A stretch of 64,000 nt of DNA, from NCBI RefSeq assembly GCF_900411375.1, contig NZ_LS422986.1, forward strand, positions 310,001 to 374,000. The letters run 5' to 3'. Each line of letters starts with the position of its first letter. Positions within the stretch are counted from its first letter, which is position 1. The notes beneath the pieces are model-generated. The model did no database searches and was not told the DNA's origin. It worked only from the letters and a program-made list of their open reading frames with translations. Positions 8,739 through 17,063 of this stretch are shown here, one piece after another. The stretch is from Lentilactobacillus raoultii. GTDB lineage: Bacteria; Bacillota; Bacilli; Lactobacillales; Lactobacillaceae. Position numbers and translations under genes: made by a program.

Positions 8739-10394
8739 TTAGTCCTTTCGTTTAAGCAGCCAGTACGTCACATTGGCCCCTTCGAAGGCCTGGGTATGGT
8801 TGGTGACAACTCGATAATTTTTAAGCAGTGACTTGGCAATCTTCTTGGTGCCCGGATTTATATTGCCGCTTGTAATCTTGCCCTTGGCGCTGGCATAGCC
8901 GTGCCATTTGCCGATTTGTTTGCCGGCCGGCGTATTTAAAACGACCCACTGGACCTGACGCTTTTTGATGACCGTTGCTTGACTGTTCAAAATTTGAGGT
9001 GCTTTGTCATGGGCGATGTTATAGTTTTGGAAATAATAGGTACTTGGCAGTGCCCCGGAAGTCGTGTAGAATCCCATGTCGATTGATCCGTAGTTCAGAA
9101 GAGTTGGCCGGCCCTTGCTTTGGGATCGCATCAGCTTACCGAACTCAACTTGGGCGGGTTGCTGCGGCCGATTGGTTTGATTAAGTGTGACTGAGCTGTT
9201 ATTTGGGAAAATTCGAGAACTTAAGATATTATCGTTAACACCCAGGATTAAAAAGAAGCTGATCAGGGCGCAACTTAAGAGTACCAGCGATTCATTTTGA
9301 TCATTGATGGTGATGTTGAATCTTTTGATGGCGTTGGTAAAGGCAAAAACGCTTGGAATGACCAAGTAGGGGAAGAAAGCCAGCTCATAGTATTGGTAAA
9401 CTTGGCCGGGATGATAACCGTAGACAATAAAGGCAGCGTTGACGATCATCATCATGACAAACAGCATCTTGCCCCAAGTGGTCTGAAAAGTTGAACGGCT
9501 AAAGAGCAGGTAGACGTAACCAACAAAGCCACAAACAAAAATCAATGGATCCTGTCGGAGAAAACTGCTGTAGATAGTCAAAGATTCAATGAATTTAGCA
9601 AACACTGAGTTATCCGACAACATGTAGATATGCATATTTTCGTAAAAATAAACGTGAAAAAAGGCAGTCAGTGAATGGGTTGCCAGAAAGAAAATTAACC
9701 AGGGTAAGGTTGCGATTAAAAAGCCCAAGAGACTCCACCGGATTAATTTGGCCATCTCCCGCCATGACTTTTGCTTGACGTAGTAGCCAAACATAGCCAA
9801 ATAAAAGATGATCCAGCCGCCCAATAACGTATATTTCATCAAGAAGGTCAATCCAACCAAAAAGCCTTGGAGACACCAAAGTTGGCCGGGAAGCACAAAA
9901 TGGGCTCGGTCAGCTTTCAGCAGCACGTAAATAAGTGCCAGCATAGCCGGAAATAGTAATGATTCGACCGTATCACCATAGTTATAGTATGGGTGAAACA
10001 GTTGAAAAACCGGCACTAGAATCGCAATGGCACAGGCGGCCAACTGATAGGTATTCAAACGGGCGATTTTGTAAACTATGTACATGGTGAGAAAGAGACT
10101 TAACACTTCAAATGGAAAGATTCCCAGTAAGGATCGACTGCTGATTAGAGAAGCCAGCCCGTGCATGAGATAAACGTAAGGTCCCTTTTGTTCAAAAACG
10201 TCCTTGTAGGGCAAAATGCCATGCATTAATGCTTTGCCGACCGTAAAAAAGCAATTATTATCTGGAGAATAGTCAAAATAAAATAACGGGGACGTGTAAC
10301 TGACAAATCCCATAAACCAGATACTGATTAGGAGAAAAAGACCCAGATAGGCCCTTTTTGACAACCACGATTTCACTTTTGAAGACACACTCAT
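8739..10394 (-). CDS. GT-C-type membrane glycosyltransferase (GT39/ArnT-like)
   Basis: A 551-residue polytopic protein with about ten helices. The first extracytoplasmic loop holds an acidic FDYSPDNNCFF segment followed by GILPYKDVFEQKGPYVYLMHG, typical of GT-C enzymes that use polyprenyl-phosphate sugars (the early D/E in the first loop is the usual catalytic residue). A C-terminal outside domain of roughly 130 residues follows the last helices. I start at ATG 10394; a GTG precedes it directly. It is transcribed with the downstream PTPS-related membrane protein. Precise substrate unknown. Confidence 0.65.
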   Translation of the reverse strand: MSVSSKVKSWLSKRAYLGLFLLISIWFMGFVSYTSPLFYFDYSPDNNCFFTVGKALMHGILPYKDVFEQKGPYVYLMHGLASLISSRSLLGIFPFEVLSLFLTMYIVYKIARLNTYQLAACAIAILVPVFQLFHPYYNYGDTVESLLFPAMLALIYVLLKADRAHFVLPGQLWCLQGFLVGLTFLMKYTLLGGWIIFYLAMFGYYVKQKSWREMAKLIRWSLLGFLIATLPWLIFFLATHSLTAFFHVYFYENMHIYMLSDNSVFAKFIESLTIYSSFLRQDPLIFVCGFVGYVYLLFSRSTFQTTWGKMLFVMMMIVNAAFIVYGYHPGQVYQYYELAFFPYLVIPSVFAFTNAIKRFNITINDQNESLVLLSCALISFFLILGVNDNILSSRIFPNNSSVTLNQTNRPQQPAQVEFGKLMRSQSKGRPTLLNYGSIDMGFYTTSGALPSTYYFQNYNIAHDKAPQILNSQATVIKKRQVQWVVLNTPAGKQIGKWHGYASAKGKITSGNINPGTKKIAKSLLKNYRVVTNHTQAFEGANVTYWLLKRKD

Positions 10395-10570
10395 CACTCA
10401 ATTCTAAAAAGTTTTTTATAAAATTAGTATAATAGATCTTAACAAAAGATTAAATACATATTATTATATGTAACAAGGGTGTAGGGCTTGAAAATTTTAA
10501 CCGTTTAACGATTATTCTTGCGAAAACGATGATTAAATCAGAGAAACATAACTTGGAGGGTATTTATTAC

Positions 10571-11158
10571 ATGAAAAAGACTTTACTATATCTAACAGCA
10601 GCCGTCACACTTTTCTCAGTTGGTAGCGTAGCTTCAGCAAGCTTACATACCAACAATGCTGACACCACTGTCACTGCTACAAGTGGCTCAGGTGTTACTG
10701 CAACCAGTGGTTCAACTACTACAACTGACTCAAGTAGCACAACCACTGCTTCATCAACTTCTACACCAACTGAATCATCATCTTCAACAAAGACACCAAC
10801 TAAGACAACGGCTGCTTCAAAGCATGCTAAGACTGTTAAAGCAAACAAAGCTAAGGTTGCTAAAGCTAAAGCTGCTGCCAAGAAAGCCAAGGCCGCTTAC
10901 AAGAAGGCCAAGACCGCTACTGCAAAAGCTAAGTATCTTAAAGCTTACAAGAAAGCTTATGCAACTTACAAGCAGGACCAAGCAAAACTGGCTACTTTAC
11001 AACACCCAACCGCTGTAAAGAATGCTAAGTCAAAAGTTGCCAAAGCTAAAGCAAGTTACAAGAAAGCTAAGACAACTGCCAAGAAGGCACAAGCTCTTAA
11101 GGCATATAAAGCCGCTCAAGCTAGCTTGAACAAAGCTTACGTTAAATACGCAAAGTAA
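10571..11158 (+). CDS. Secreted Lys/Ala-rich low-complexity protein
   Basis: A 195-residue protein from ATG 10571, set by GGAGGG 10 bases upstream. A clear signal peptide (MKKTLLYLTAAVTLFSVGSVASA) is followed by ~50 residues almost entirely Ser/Thr, then ~120 residues of imperfect KAK/KKAK/AYKKA repeats with evenly spaced Tyr, predicted to form a very basic helix or coiled coil. There is no sorting signal. The composition suggests an exported polycation that coats the wall, binds teichoic acid or DNA, or acts as an adhesin. I know of no assigned function. The Ser/Thr stretch could be a glycosylation substrate for the adjacent GT-C enzymes (speculative). Confidence 0.75.
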   Translation: MKKTLLYLTAAVTLFSVGSVASASLHTNNADTTVTATSGSGVTATSGSTTTTDSSSTTTASSTSTPTESSSSTKTPTKTTAASKHAKTVKANKAKVAKAKAAAKKAKAAYKKAKTATAKAKYLKAYKKAYATYKQDQAKLATLQHPTAVKNAKSKVAKAKASYKKAKTTAKKAQALKAYKAAQASLNKAYVKYAK

Positions 11159-11238
11159 TTAACGAAATTTCCGACATGAATGGCATGTCGGTCAATGACT
11201 AATCACTAACTCGGTTAAAGTAGACTACACCTACAATT

Positions 11239-11289
11239 AAAAGGTCGCACTAGACTCTGATTAAGATCAAAGTTTAGTGCGACCTTTTT
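11239..11289 (+). terminator. 14-bp hairpin terminator, copy 1 of a repeated element
   Basis: AAAAGGTCGCACTA (11239-11252) pairs perfectly with TAGTGCGACCTTTT (11275-11288) around a 22-base loop GACTCTGATTAAGATCAAAGTT, followed by a T run. A second copy with the same loop and compensatory stem changes lies at 14774-14821. Confidence 0.85.
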
Positions 11290-11397
11290 AGATCAAAAAT
11301 TAAATTTAGTTTTAATTATCGTCTAATAAATGATATTATATAAGAAATAAATATTAATATGATAAATTTTGAACAGCTTTAATATTGAGGATAACTA

Positions 11398-14184
11398 ATG
11401 GATAAACAATTTAAAATTTTCAAAATGAATGGGATATCTTATGAATTAATTACGACTGGTCAAGATTTTGGCCATACTAAACAAGGAAAAATGGCGATTT
11501 TTCGCCAACAAAATTCTGATTCATATGGGGTAATGCCCTTTAATGAACTTAGCCAATTTTTGGATATCGATAGTCAAAACGCCGATTTATTACAAGAACG
11601 GTTAAACTTATACAAGAAACGATTTGTTGGCCGAACGGATGTGTATGCGCGGCGATATTTTAATAAAAAAGCCGGTAAGGAGATCTATTCGCCAGTGGTA
11701 CCGTTCAAAAATGGCCGGCCTCAAGTAGATCACTGGATTCCTTTAACAGATGACCAGTTAAAAACCCATTTAACCGGACAACAGTTTTTGGGGTTCTATC
11801 CAATGTTGCCTGATAATACAACAAAATATTTAGTAATCGATATTGATGGTCACCACGAAGGCGATCAATGGCGGGAAATCACAAGCTCTATTAGACAACT
11901 CTGCACCAAATATCAAGTTCCAAACCTGATTGAACTTTCTCAATCCGGTAAGGGGTGTCACATTTGGCTGTTTTTCAAGAACCCCATTGCTGCTTCAAAA
12001 GCGCGTCACTTGGGAGATGCGCTTTTGAAAATTACAATGACCATTAATCCCAATCTATCATTTGCGGCCTTTGACCGACTCTTTCCCAGTCAAGATATCA
12101 TTGGCCAAAAGAAGCTGGGTAACTTAATCGCCGGTCCTTTGCAGGGAAATCGACGAAGAGCGGGAAAGAGCGTCTTTGTTGACGAAAGATTTCATCCGTA
12201 TCAAGATCAGTGGGCAGTGCTGGCTAACGTTAATTTAATGACAGAATCGCGGGTTGACGCCTTAATTGAAGAACTTAATACCCAGATTAATTTTAAATTA
12301 TTTGATGATCAAGAAGACCAAACTGATCTTTTAAAGGAACCGCTCCAGATCAATCAGCCTCTAACCATTATTCGTTCGAATGCATTATATATAAAGAAGA
12401 GTGACTTAAGCTCACGTCAGGCCGCTCAACTAAAATGGTTGGCTTCTTTCCGTAATCCTCAGTTCTATGAAAAACAGCGGTTAAGATTGTCAACTTATAA
12501 TGAACCGCGAATTATTAGTCTTTTTGAAGAAACGCCTGAATACTTAGCCTTACCGCGAGGCCTTGAAGATGAATTGATCGCAACTATCCCACGGTTGAAA
12601 TGGGTAGATCAACGTTTCGCGGGTAGAAAGATTCACGCCAAATTTCTTGGTGAGCTTCGAAGTGAGCAAAAAACCGCTTTGACTGCTTTGTTAAATCATC
12701 AAATGGGCGTGTTGGCTGCTCGAACGGGCTTTGGTAAAACGGTGATTGCTGCCAAAGTGATTGCGGAATTAGGCGTTAGTACGCTAATTTTAGTCCATGA
12801 TAAAGAATTAGCAGCTCAGTGGCTGGAACGTCTTAATCAATTTCTAAAAGTCGATGATCAGCCCTTTGTGACCGAATTAACACCATCTGGTCGAAAACGG
12901 CATAAAGAGGTGATTGGGACCTTTTTTGGTAATAAGCGCAATCGAAGTGGCGTTATCGATGTTGCGACGATTCAATCGTTTAAAGCGGATCAGGCCAGTC
13001 AAGAAATCTTGGATCAATACGGACTGGTTATCAGCGATGAGGTGCATCATGATGCGGCCTATACGTACGATCAGGTGATCAAACAGTTACATTGTAAATA
13101 TTTGTACGGATTGTCGGCAACGCCTTTTCGACGGGATGGTCAGGAACCAATCGTTACAATGAGATTTGGCCCGGTTCGTTATCAAACGGCCCCGATTGAT
13201 GAAGCAACTTTATTAAAGGTTAAGCGGACCGTTGTTCCCAGATTTACCAATTTGGGGATGAACGATTTGCAAATTGCCAATAATGGCATTAACCAAAATT
13301 ATGAGGCGATTTTGCACGATGACACCCGAAATCAATCACTGGTTAAGGACATGGAAGAAAGTCTGTCAGAAGGTCGCCATGTGTTAGTTCTAACCAATCG
13401 GATTGCCCATTTGCATTTATTGGCAGAGCTGCTTAATACCACATTCCCGGTTTACTTACTCTATGGTGAACAAACGGATAAGCAAAATAGTCAGGTCATT
13501 GAGCAGATTAATCAAACGATGGGCCCCTATATCCTGATTGCCACGGGAAAGTATGCGGGTGAAGGGCTTGATATTGGCACAATTGATACGTTGATTTTAG
13601 CGATGCCTCATTCCTGGAAGGGCCGTAGCGAACAATATTTGGGAAGGATGCAACGAAATCTCACTCAGAAAGCTGAAATTCGAGTTTACGATTATATTGA
13701 CATGTTCGTCCCAATGTTGGCCAAAATGTATCGTAAACGCCAAAAGACTTATGAACATCTTCACTACCAAATTGTTAATGACCAACGTAGTCAGCAGGCT
13801 GGCATTCAATTCTTTAATGGCCGATATCAAAGCGAGATTTTGGCATCGGTTAAAGGCGCACATCAAATGATTATTTGCATGAATCAACTATCTAATTTTG
13901 TTTTGGGCAAACTGTTGGCCAGTTCGAATGAGCAAGTTCAAATTCACATTCTAACCAATTATTTGACGGACAGTCAGAGAAAACAATTTGAAGATCAAAA
14001 AATTCGTTACACGCTTTATGATAATAACTTGCCAACCAGTTTAATTATTAACCAGGATCAGCTTTGGTTGAGTTCAGATAAGGGATTTAGAAATAATTCG
14101 GGCATGACCGTTAGAATGGCACAACCCCAACTAGTGAAGCAATTTACCAAGATGTTGTTAAGGTCGGTCGATAGCTTGAAGTGA
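11398..14184 (+). CDS. AEP primase-SF2 helicase-PLD-like fusion (TOTE conflict-system type)
   Basis: A 928-residue multidomain protein. Residues ~60-320 look like an archaeo-eukaryotic primase: Asp148-x-Asp150 in YLVIDIDGHH, then ELSQSGKGCHIWLFF (the S-x-H motif), then AGPLQGNRR. Residues ~420-770 are a UvsW/XPB-like SF2 helicase: ARTGFGKTVIAA (Walker A, Lys447), ISDEVHHD (Walker B, Asp547), LSATPFRRDG, ATGKYAGEGLDI and QYLGRMQR. Residues ~805-925 resemble a degenerate phospholipase D-like domain lacking the catalytic HKD. As I recall, Pfam names this N-terminal domain after 'TOTE conflict systems'. Often annotated only as DEAD/DEAH helicase. GAGG precedes ATG 11398. It is not in an obvious operon; nuclease partners are not seen. 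A role in phage or plasmid conflict or repair is inference. Confidence 0.75.
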   Translation: MDKQFKIFKMNGISYELITTGQDFGHTKQGKMAIFRQQNSDSYGVMPFNELSQFLDIDSQNADLLQERLNLYKKRFVGRTDVYARRYFNKKAGKEIYSPVVPFKNGRPQVDHWIPLTDDQLKTHLTGQQFLGFYPMLPDNTTKYLVIDIDGHHEGDQWREITSSIRQLCTKYQVPNLIELSQSGKGCHIWLFFKNPIAASKARHLGDALLKITMTINPNLSFAAFDRLFPSQDIIGQKKLGNLIAGPLQGNRRRAGKSVFVDERFHPYQDQWAVLANVNLMTESRVDALIEELNTQINFKLFDDQEDQTDLLKEPLQINQPLTIIRSNALYIKKSDLSSRQAAQLKWLASFRNPQFYEKQRLRLSTYNEPRIISLFEETPEYLALPRGLEDELIATIPRLKWVDQRFAGRKIHAKFLGELRSEQKTALTALLNHQMGVLAARTGFGKTVIAAKVIAELGVSTLILVHDKELAAQWLERLNQFLKVDDQPFVTELTPSGRKRHKEVIGTFFGNKRNRSGVIDVATIQSFKADQASQEILDQYGLVISDEVHHDAAYTYDQVIKQLHCKYLYGLSATPFRRDGQEPIVTMRFGPVRYQTAPIDEATLLKVKRTVVPRFTNLGMNDLQIANNGINQNYEAILHDDTRNQSLVKDMEESLSEGRHVLVLTNRIAHLHLLAELLNTTFPVYLLYGEQTDKQNSQVIEQINQTMGPYILIATGKYAGEGLDIGTIDTLILAMPHSWKGRSEQYLGRMQRNLTQKAEIRVYDYIDMFVPMLAKMYRKRQKTYEHLHYQIVNDQRSQQAGIQFFNGRYQSEILASVKGAHQMIICMNQLSNFVLGKLLASSNEQVQIHILTNYLTDSQRKQFEDQKIRYTLYDNNLPTSLIINQDQLWLSSDKGFRNNSGMTVRMAQPQLVKQFTKMLLRSVDSLK

Positions 14185-14205
14185 TAGGCATGATTAGTAA
14201 ACTTG

Positions 14206-14700
14206 TTATTTGGGAAAGGTAATTTGATGATAGTCATTATCTCGCAAAAGTGTGTACCATAATCGAATACGACCAACCCAAACGGTAGATAGTTTTTGGC
14301 CCTTGAATTCAGGAGTCGGCTGGCTGCTTTTTAGTCGCCCATAGAAAAAATTCCTGTTTGACAGTCCTTTTCGTGGTATTTCGATAAACTTAATCTTTTT
14401 GGGAGATAAATCCGATGACTTAATGAAATTACTCAAGGAAGATTGGTAACCAATAGTGTTTTTAGTTCTTTCTGAAACAATTAGGACCTTTTGAGTGGTG
14501 GTTCCTAATATCACTTGGTCTTCTCTTTTATCTATATTGAGGGTGATCACCGAACTTGGTATTAATCTCTGATTACCATTTTGTGAAGCCACATTTGATA
14601 ATAGCTTTTGAGGAGAGTCGTCATGCGATAAGTAGTAACCCATAGATCCCCAGCTAATAACCAGGAGGCATCCTAGAATGATGAGTAGATATTTTTTCAT
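14206..14700 (-). CDS. Membrane-anchored hypothetical protein
   Basis: A 164-residue protein with an N-terminal signal anchor (KKYLLIILGCLLVISWGSMGYYL) and a basic extracytoplasmic part of ~135 residues. AAAGGAG precedes ATG 14700 at a somewhat long spacing. The end is convergent with the primase-helicase gene, 21 bases apart. I recognise no family and see no catalytic motif. Together with the helicase gene it lies between two copies of a repeated hairpin. Confidence 0.55.
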   Translation of the reverse strand: MKKYLLIILGCLLVISWGSMGYYLSHDDSPQKLLSNVASQNGNQRLIPSSVITLNIDKREDQVILGTTTQKVLIVSERTKNTIGYQSSLSNFIKSSDLSPKKIKFIEIPRKGLSNRNFFYGRLKSSQPTPEFKGQKLSTVWVGRIRLWYTLLRDNDYHQITFPK

Positions 14701-14773
14701 TTTAATCAGTTGCTCCTTTAAAAAATTTGAAATTCAGACTCAAATTGATTGAAGTGAACGTCACCGACAATTT

Positions 14774-14825
14774 AAAGGCCACACCAGACTCTGATTAAGT
14801 TCAAAGTTTGGTGCGGCCTTTTTGA
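14774..14825. terminator. Hairpin terminator, copy 2 of the repeated element
   Basis: AAAGGCCACACCA (14774-14786) pairs with TGGTGCGGCCTTT (14809-14821), one mismatch, around a loop that differs by one base in its central part from the copy at 11239. It sits between the upstream end of the 14206-14700 gene and the downstream end of the MFS gene at 14842, so its main use is probably to end the MFS transcript. Confidence 0.8.
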
Positions 14826-14841
14826 TAGTGGTTAGAAATTA

Positions 14842-16026
14842 TTACCGACTGTATTTAAAATAGCTTTTCGTGTAGAAAGCTAAAAGGCTGCCGGTTAGTA
14901 AACAGCCAATAATCCCAAACGCGCCTGAAAAGTTCAAGTGATCTACCAGCCAGCCGATGAATGGAAACAAGCCGATCATGGTGAAAGAAAACAAGACGCT
15001 GGCAACGCTTAGAAGGGTGGCTCGTTGATTGGAATCAATCATTTCATTATAGTAGCTGCTGAAAATTGGTTCTACAAGGGATGAGCCGGCCTGGGAGACT
15101 AAGAACAGTCCGATTAATACCGGTAACCAATTGAACCAGCTGGTTAATAAGAGGCCAACTAGTCCCCAACTAAGTCCGATAATCAAGACCCTTTTGGCAA
15201 ACCGCTTTTGAATGGTGGGAGTTAATTTGATGCTCATGATGTTCACCGCAGCGGAAATAATCATCAGCGTTGAAATCATCCAACCTGAAAAATGGGCTTT
15301 TTCCAATAGAGACTGAAAATAAAAGTAATAAGACGTACAGATCCCGTCAAAGGCGGCTTGGAAAAACATGAGATTTCTAAGAACGTGATTGGTTTTGAAA
15401 ACGCGATAGGAAGTGGTCAGAATCGATTTAATGGTCATCGGTGCTTGGATCTGCTTCTTAGACGAAGTGATTTGAGGTTCTTTCATCATCAAAATTGAGA
15501 TCAAGGCGAAAACCCCGATGATAATGGCAATCACGTAGGTCAACTCGAAATGCCAGTGAACGAGAAAGCCTGCTAGAACAACGCCGCTGGTATCGCCAAA
15601 CTCAAATAGCATATTAACGGTTCCAATAACCCGCGGATAAGTTTTGGTCTGGTGGCTTTCAATCAGGGAATCATACATTAATGCATCGATTGTACCGGAT
15701 TGTAAATTATATGACAATGCATTTAGAACAAAGCTCAACGCAAACATTAAAAAAGTATGACTGGTTAGCATCATAACTGCAGAAAGAATTGCCGCAATGC
15801 GACCCGCAATTAAAACGGCTTTGTAAGAGAAGCGGTCGGCCAAAACGCCGGTTGGTACTTCAAAGCCAAAACTGGCAATGTGGAAGATACTTTCGCAAAG
15901 CCCAATTTCAACTAAACTTAGTCCCTGCATTTGCAGGTAAATGACCCATAGGCTTGTAATACCAAAGAACGAGAAGAAGGTATAGACATAGCCTTTACCA
16001 ATATTAGCTGCATATTTAATTTTCAT
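14842..16026 (-). CDS. MFS efflux transporter (12-helix) under leader-peptide control
   Basis: A 394-residue major facilitator protein: 12 hydrophobic helices, the loop 2-3 motif GVLADRFSYKAVLIAGR, and motif-like FEVPTG in helix 2. The family includes many H+-driven drug exporters of LmrP type. I choose ATG 16026 (MKIKYAANIG) because GGAG lies 10 bases upstream; a TTG eight codons earlier lies inside the hairpin. That GGAG is buried in a long hairpin whose other strand overlaps the end of a 17-codon leader ORF, an arrangement known from antibiotic-inducible efflux and methylase genes. Substrate unknown; ribosome-targeting drugs are a natural guess. Confidence 0.8.
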   Translation of the reverse strand: MKIKYAANIGKGYVYTFFSFFGITSLWVIYLQMQGLSLVEIGLCESIFHIASFGFEVPTGVLADRFSYKAVLIAGRIAAILSAVMMLTSHTFLMFALSFVLNALSYNLQSGTIDALMYDSLIESHQTKTYPRVIGTVNMLFEFGDTSGVVLAGFLVHWHFELTYVIAIIIGVFALISILMMKEPQITSSKKQIQAPMTIKSILTTSYRVFKTNHVLRNLMFFQAAFDGICTSYYFYFQSLLEKAHFSGWMISTLMIISAAVNIMSIKLTPTIQKRFAKRVLIIGLSWGLVGLLLTSWFNWLPVLIGLFLVSQAGSSLVEPIFSSYYNEMIDSNQRATLLSVASVLFSFTMIGLFPFIGWLVDHLNFSGAFGIIGCLLTGSLLAFYTKSYFKYSR

Positions 16027-16032
16027 TTGATG

Positions 16033-16105
16033 AACACTCCAGTGACTCAACCCACCAAAATTAGCAGGTAGGTTGAGGTTATTTTTGCGCGGTCACTAGA
16101 GTGTT
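16033..16105 (-). promoter_or_regulatory. Shine-Dalgarno-sequestering hairpin ahead of the MFS gene
   Basis: In the minus-strand RNA, AACACTCTAGTGAC (from 16105) pairs with GTCACTGGAGTGTT (from 16046), 14 bp with one G-U. Inside it CUCAACCUACC pairs with GGUGGGUUGAG, 11 bp with one G-U. The right arm contains the GGAG of the MFS gene; the left arm contains the last codons and UAG stop of the leader ORF. A ribosome halted near the end of the leader would open the stem and free the MFS start. This is a translation-attenuation layout (inference). Confidence 0.75.
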
Positions 16106-16149
16106 GATACCTGGATAATGCAGTGCTTTAATGTAATCCAAGCCAGCAT
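16096..16149 (-). CDS. 17-residue leader peptide MLAWITLKHCIIQVSTL
   Basis: ATG 16149 follows GAGGTGG at 5-6 bases, a stronger ribosome binding site than most genes here have. The ORF ends in UAG inside the left arm of the hairpin that hides the downstream MFS ribosome binding site. An in-frame ATG at 16170 could add seven residues but lacks a good site. Leader peptides of this size and position precede inducible erm, msr and lmr-type resistance genes; the arrest residues there are near the C-terminus. Arrest by this peptide is inferred, not shown. Confidence 0.65.
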   Translation of the reverse strand: MLAWITLKHCIIQVSTL

Positions 16150-16184
16150 GGCACCCACCTCAATTTCCATATAGTTGCTTTTTT

Positions 16185-16213
16185 AGTATAACGATTTATT
16201 TAAGAACTCACAA
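16185..16213 (-). promoter_or_regulatory. Promoter for leader peptide and MFS gene
   Basis: Reading the minus strand, TTGTGA is followed by 17 bases and TATACT. The predicted start of transcription is just ahead of the leader ORF, giving a leader of about 150 bases before the MFS start. Confidence 0.6.
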
Positions 16214-16236
16214 GGTATGTTTTAGTAGCAGTTGTG

Positions 16237-16281
16237 AAAAGGGACCACCACAAAATTGACAATTGTGCTGGCCCCTTTGAT
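16237..16281 (-). terminator. Hairpin terminator, second repeat family, copy 1
   Basis: AAAGGG...CCA..CACAA pairs with TTGTG.TGG...CCCTTT with two conserved internal mismatches. It lies directly downstream of the ABC permease gene. A second copy with compensatory changes lies at 19743-19790, downstream of the histidine kinase. Confidence 0.75.
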
Positions 16282-16295
16282 GCTGAGTAGTCGCT

Positions 16296-17063
16296 TTACA
16301 ATTCTTTATTCTTGATTAGAAACAATGAGATACCGAAACAAACAATTAGGATAGCAAGGCTGATCAAAATGTAAGGTTGAAATTGATTTACCGTTAATTG
16401 TTTTAAACTGATTTTAACGGAAACGTTAAAGAAGTCAATGTACTTTAACCAATTCCATTTTGAAATCATACTCACAATTGAAACAAGTAAGGGAAAGATG
16501 ATGATGAAAACAGCACTACCAATTAATGAGCCTGTTAGCATTAGAATAACGATGGCCATGCTGAAAACGACGCCAATGAAGAAAGTAACAATTAACGCCG
16601 TGAGTAAAGTAGTGTTGAAGAGGGATGACCAACTGGTACCGGTTTTTCGTCCCAGTGCCATTCCAGTTAAGGTGCCAACCAGGAAAAAGACAATGACTTG
16701 GACAAAAAGATCTAGTAACATGATGATAAATTTTGCGATAATAAAGCCTGATCGGGAAATGCCTGAGACTAACGTATTCTTATAAGTTTGTTGGCTGAAT
16801 TCATAACCGATGACCATCACAAAAATGCTGATAAAAGCGTACATTAGAACGCTAGCCGAAATGGTAAGTCCTCGAATGCCGGTTAATAATGTCCACGGTA
16901 TTCTTGTTAGTTGATCAATATTAACCGGGGCGCTAACCATTATTCCACCAGCTTGCTTTGAATAAACGACTACAACACTAAATAGAATTACTAGTGCTAA
17001 CAGTAAATAATGTCCGAATGTATGACTCTGTCGGTAAAAATCGGCTCGTAGTTGGTTAATCAT
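16296..17063 (-). CDS. ABC-2 type exporter permease (BcrB-like)
   Basis: A 255-residue protein with six hydrophobic helices and no soluble domain, in the shape of BcrB/NatB-type permeases. The region YEFSQQTYKNTLVSGISRSGFIIAKFI matches the characteristic cytoplasmic segment of this family ('G.SR..F...K'). It overlaps the ATPase gene by 8 bases and should form the membrane half of that transporter. Together with the divergent response regulator and kinase this suggests self-protection against a peptide antibiotic such as bacitracin or a lantibiotic (inference from context). Confidence 0.8.
   Translation of the reverse strand: MINQLRADFYRQSHTFGHYLLLALVILFSVVVVYSKQAGGIMVSAPVNIDQLTRIPWTLLTGIRGLTISASVLMYAFISIFVMVIGYEFSQQTYKNTLVSGISRSGFIIAKFIIMLLDLFVQVIVFFLVGTLTGMALGRKTGTSWSSLFNTTLLTALIVTFFIGVVFSMAIVILMLTGSLIGSAVFIIIFPLLVSIVSMISKWNWLKYIDFFNVSVKISLKQLTVNQFQPYILISLAILIVCFGISLFLIKNKEL

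Noticed and set aside
10567-10890. Minus-strand ORF opposite the Lys/Ala-rich gene
   Set aside because: Its Val/Ala/Leu-rich product is only the complement of the Ser/Thr/Lys repeats.
10656-11018. Second-frame ORF within the Lys/Ala-rich gene
   Set aside because: It is a Leu/Gln/Arg repeat created by reading the biased repeat in another frame; no ribosome binding site.
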